Assembly: GCA_027037025.1 (NCBI GenBank)
Contig: JALWBS010000092.1
Coordinates: 1-13,765 of the forward strand
Length of the DNA: 13,765 nt
Origin: Desulfurococcales archaeon
GTDB taxonomy: Archaea; Thermoproteota; Thermoprotei_A; Sulfolobales; Ignisphaeraceae
Direction of reading: 5' to 3'
In this document: piece after piece, positions 13,314 through 13,765 of the stretch
Numbering within the stretch: the stretch's first letter is position 1
Layout: every line of letters starts with the position of its first letter
Notes under the pieces: model-generated
The model's input: only the letters and a program-made list of their open reading frames with translations
Databases searched by the model: none
Told to the model about the DNA's origin: nothing
Translations under genes and position numbers: made by a program

Positions 13314-13321
13314 TATATATA
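13314..13321 (+). promoter_or_regulatory. TATA box upstream of the 84-residue protein
   Basis: TATATATA is the clearest TATA element in the window. It lies about 72 bases before the TTG start at 13393, so the transcript would have a leader of roughly 45-50 bases. That leader holds complementary AAAAAG and CTTTTT runs (about 13340 and 13375) that could pair. Confidence 0.45.
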
Positions 13322-13392
13322 GAACAGGTTAGCATATGTAAAAAGAGAAGTGAAATTATTGGGTCTGGGCATAACTTTTTCTGGGGAACACC

Positions 13393-13647
13393 TTGGAGAA
13401 CCCCACTCCGCTTAGAAAGATTCGGATCCCCCGAAGCACGAAGAACACCGAAGAACTCTTCGAATCCATGGCCCTGCTCCTAATGGAGCTCATATTCCTG
13501 GGTTGCGAAGATCACGAGGTTACGGAGATCGTAGATGCAGTTACCAAGATGGTTGAGCGTAAAGAGGATAGGGCGTACATCGATTGCCGAACGAGGAAGT
13601 TCCTCGTTATACGAAGAGGTAGGTACCTAGAGATCCACCGAGCATAG
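13393..13647 (+). CDS. Small hypothetical protein
   Basis: The 84-residue soluble, charged protein is not recognised. Its parts are a basic N-terminus (LRKIRIPRSTK), a helix (ELFESMALLLMELIFLG), an acidic helix (HEVTEIVDAVTKMVERKE) and a basic strand-like end (TRKFLVIRRGRYLEIHR). That alpha-alpha-beta-beta order could suit a small regulator or nucleic-acid binder, but this is only a guess. TTG 13393 is the only start candidate before an in-frame TAA at 13372; the next is ATG 13468. The codon use resembles that of its neighbours, and a clear TATA box lies upstream, which favours a real gene. Confidence 0.6.
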   Translation: MENPTPLRKIRIPRSTKNTEELFESMALLLMELIFLGCEDHEVTEIVDAVTKMVERKEDRAYIDCRTRKFLVIRRGRYLEIHRA

Positions 13648-13765
13648 CACACCGCCCCCGAGGAAGCTAGTCTTCATCTAGAAGCGCTATCGAGCATCAG
13701 CGCAGAGCGCCTCCGATAAGGGGTTGGAGATAGCCAAGGCATCCGATTTTTGCTCAGGACCTAAC

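Noticed and set aside
1..13765. CRISPR array, tRNA, rRNA, insertion sequence ends or integrase attachment site.
   Set aside because: No regular repeat-spacer pattern, cloverleaf, transposase motif or paired terminal repeats were visible on either strand.

Overview
The window looks like accessory DNA from a hyperthermophilic archaeon, probably a crenarchaeote (Thermoproteota). The reasons are HEPN/MNT toxin-antitoxin pairs, a PaREP1-family protein, AF2212-type VapB and PIN remnants, frequent TTG and GTG starts, GGAGGTG-type ribosome binding sites, TATA-like promoters, and a surface protein with a Ser/Thr-rich stalk and C-terminal anchor. I do not name a genus. No tRNA, rRNA, CRISPR array or insertion sequence was seen.

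Left part (1-4939, all + strand): the end of a probable secreted protein runs in from the left edge. A tight operon follows, encoding a large stalked surface protein, a six-helix ABC-2-like permease, a two-helix membrane protein with an outside beta-rich domain, an ABC ATPase and a class I SAM methyltransferase. Neighbouring genes overlap or lie a few bases apart, so the five are probably co-transcribed. The ATPase and permease should form an export or membrane-remodelling ABC transporter; its substrate cannot be read from the sequence.

Middle part (4940-11789): a toxin-antitoxin island. It holds four complete HEPN-MNT pairs, all with the HEPN gene first and a 20-25 base overlap, in two sequence lineages. 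Among them lie a PaREP1 protein with a small N-terminal DNA-binding-like segment, a retropepsin-like protease with an intact DTGS, a retropepsin-like protein whose DTG is replaced by NSG, and at least three decayed pieces. The decayed pieces are an AF2212-type vapB broken by an apparent one-base deletion and followed by a 24-codon stub of vapC; an antitoxin-like gene with two in-frame stops and a frameshift followed by a decayed PIN gene; and a roughly 32-base vestige of an MNT gene start. The minus-strand genes from 9061 to 7215 are packed head to tail like one operon built from several toxin-antitoxin modules.

Right part (11790-13765): a compact metallophosphoesterase gene converges on the last MNT gene with 9 bases between. 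It is followed by a membrane zincin-like protein (HELLH, DUF3267-like) and an unrecognised 84-residue protein. The last 118 bases hold nothing I can identify.

The most notable points are the density of live and dead toxin-antitoxin modules, the pairing of an intact with an active-site-altered retropepsin-like protein inside that island, and the uncharacterised surface-protein/ABC-2/methyltransferase operon.
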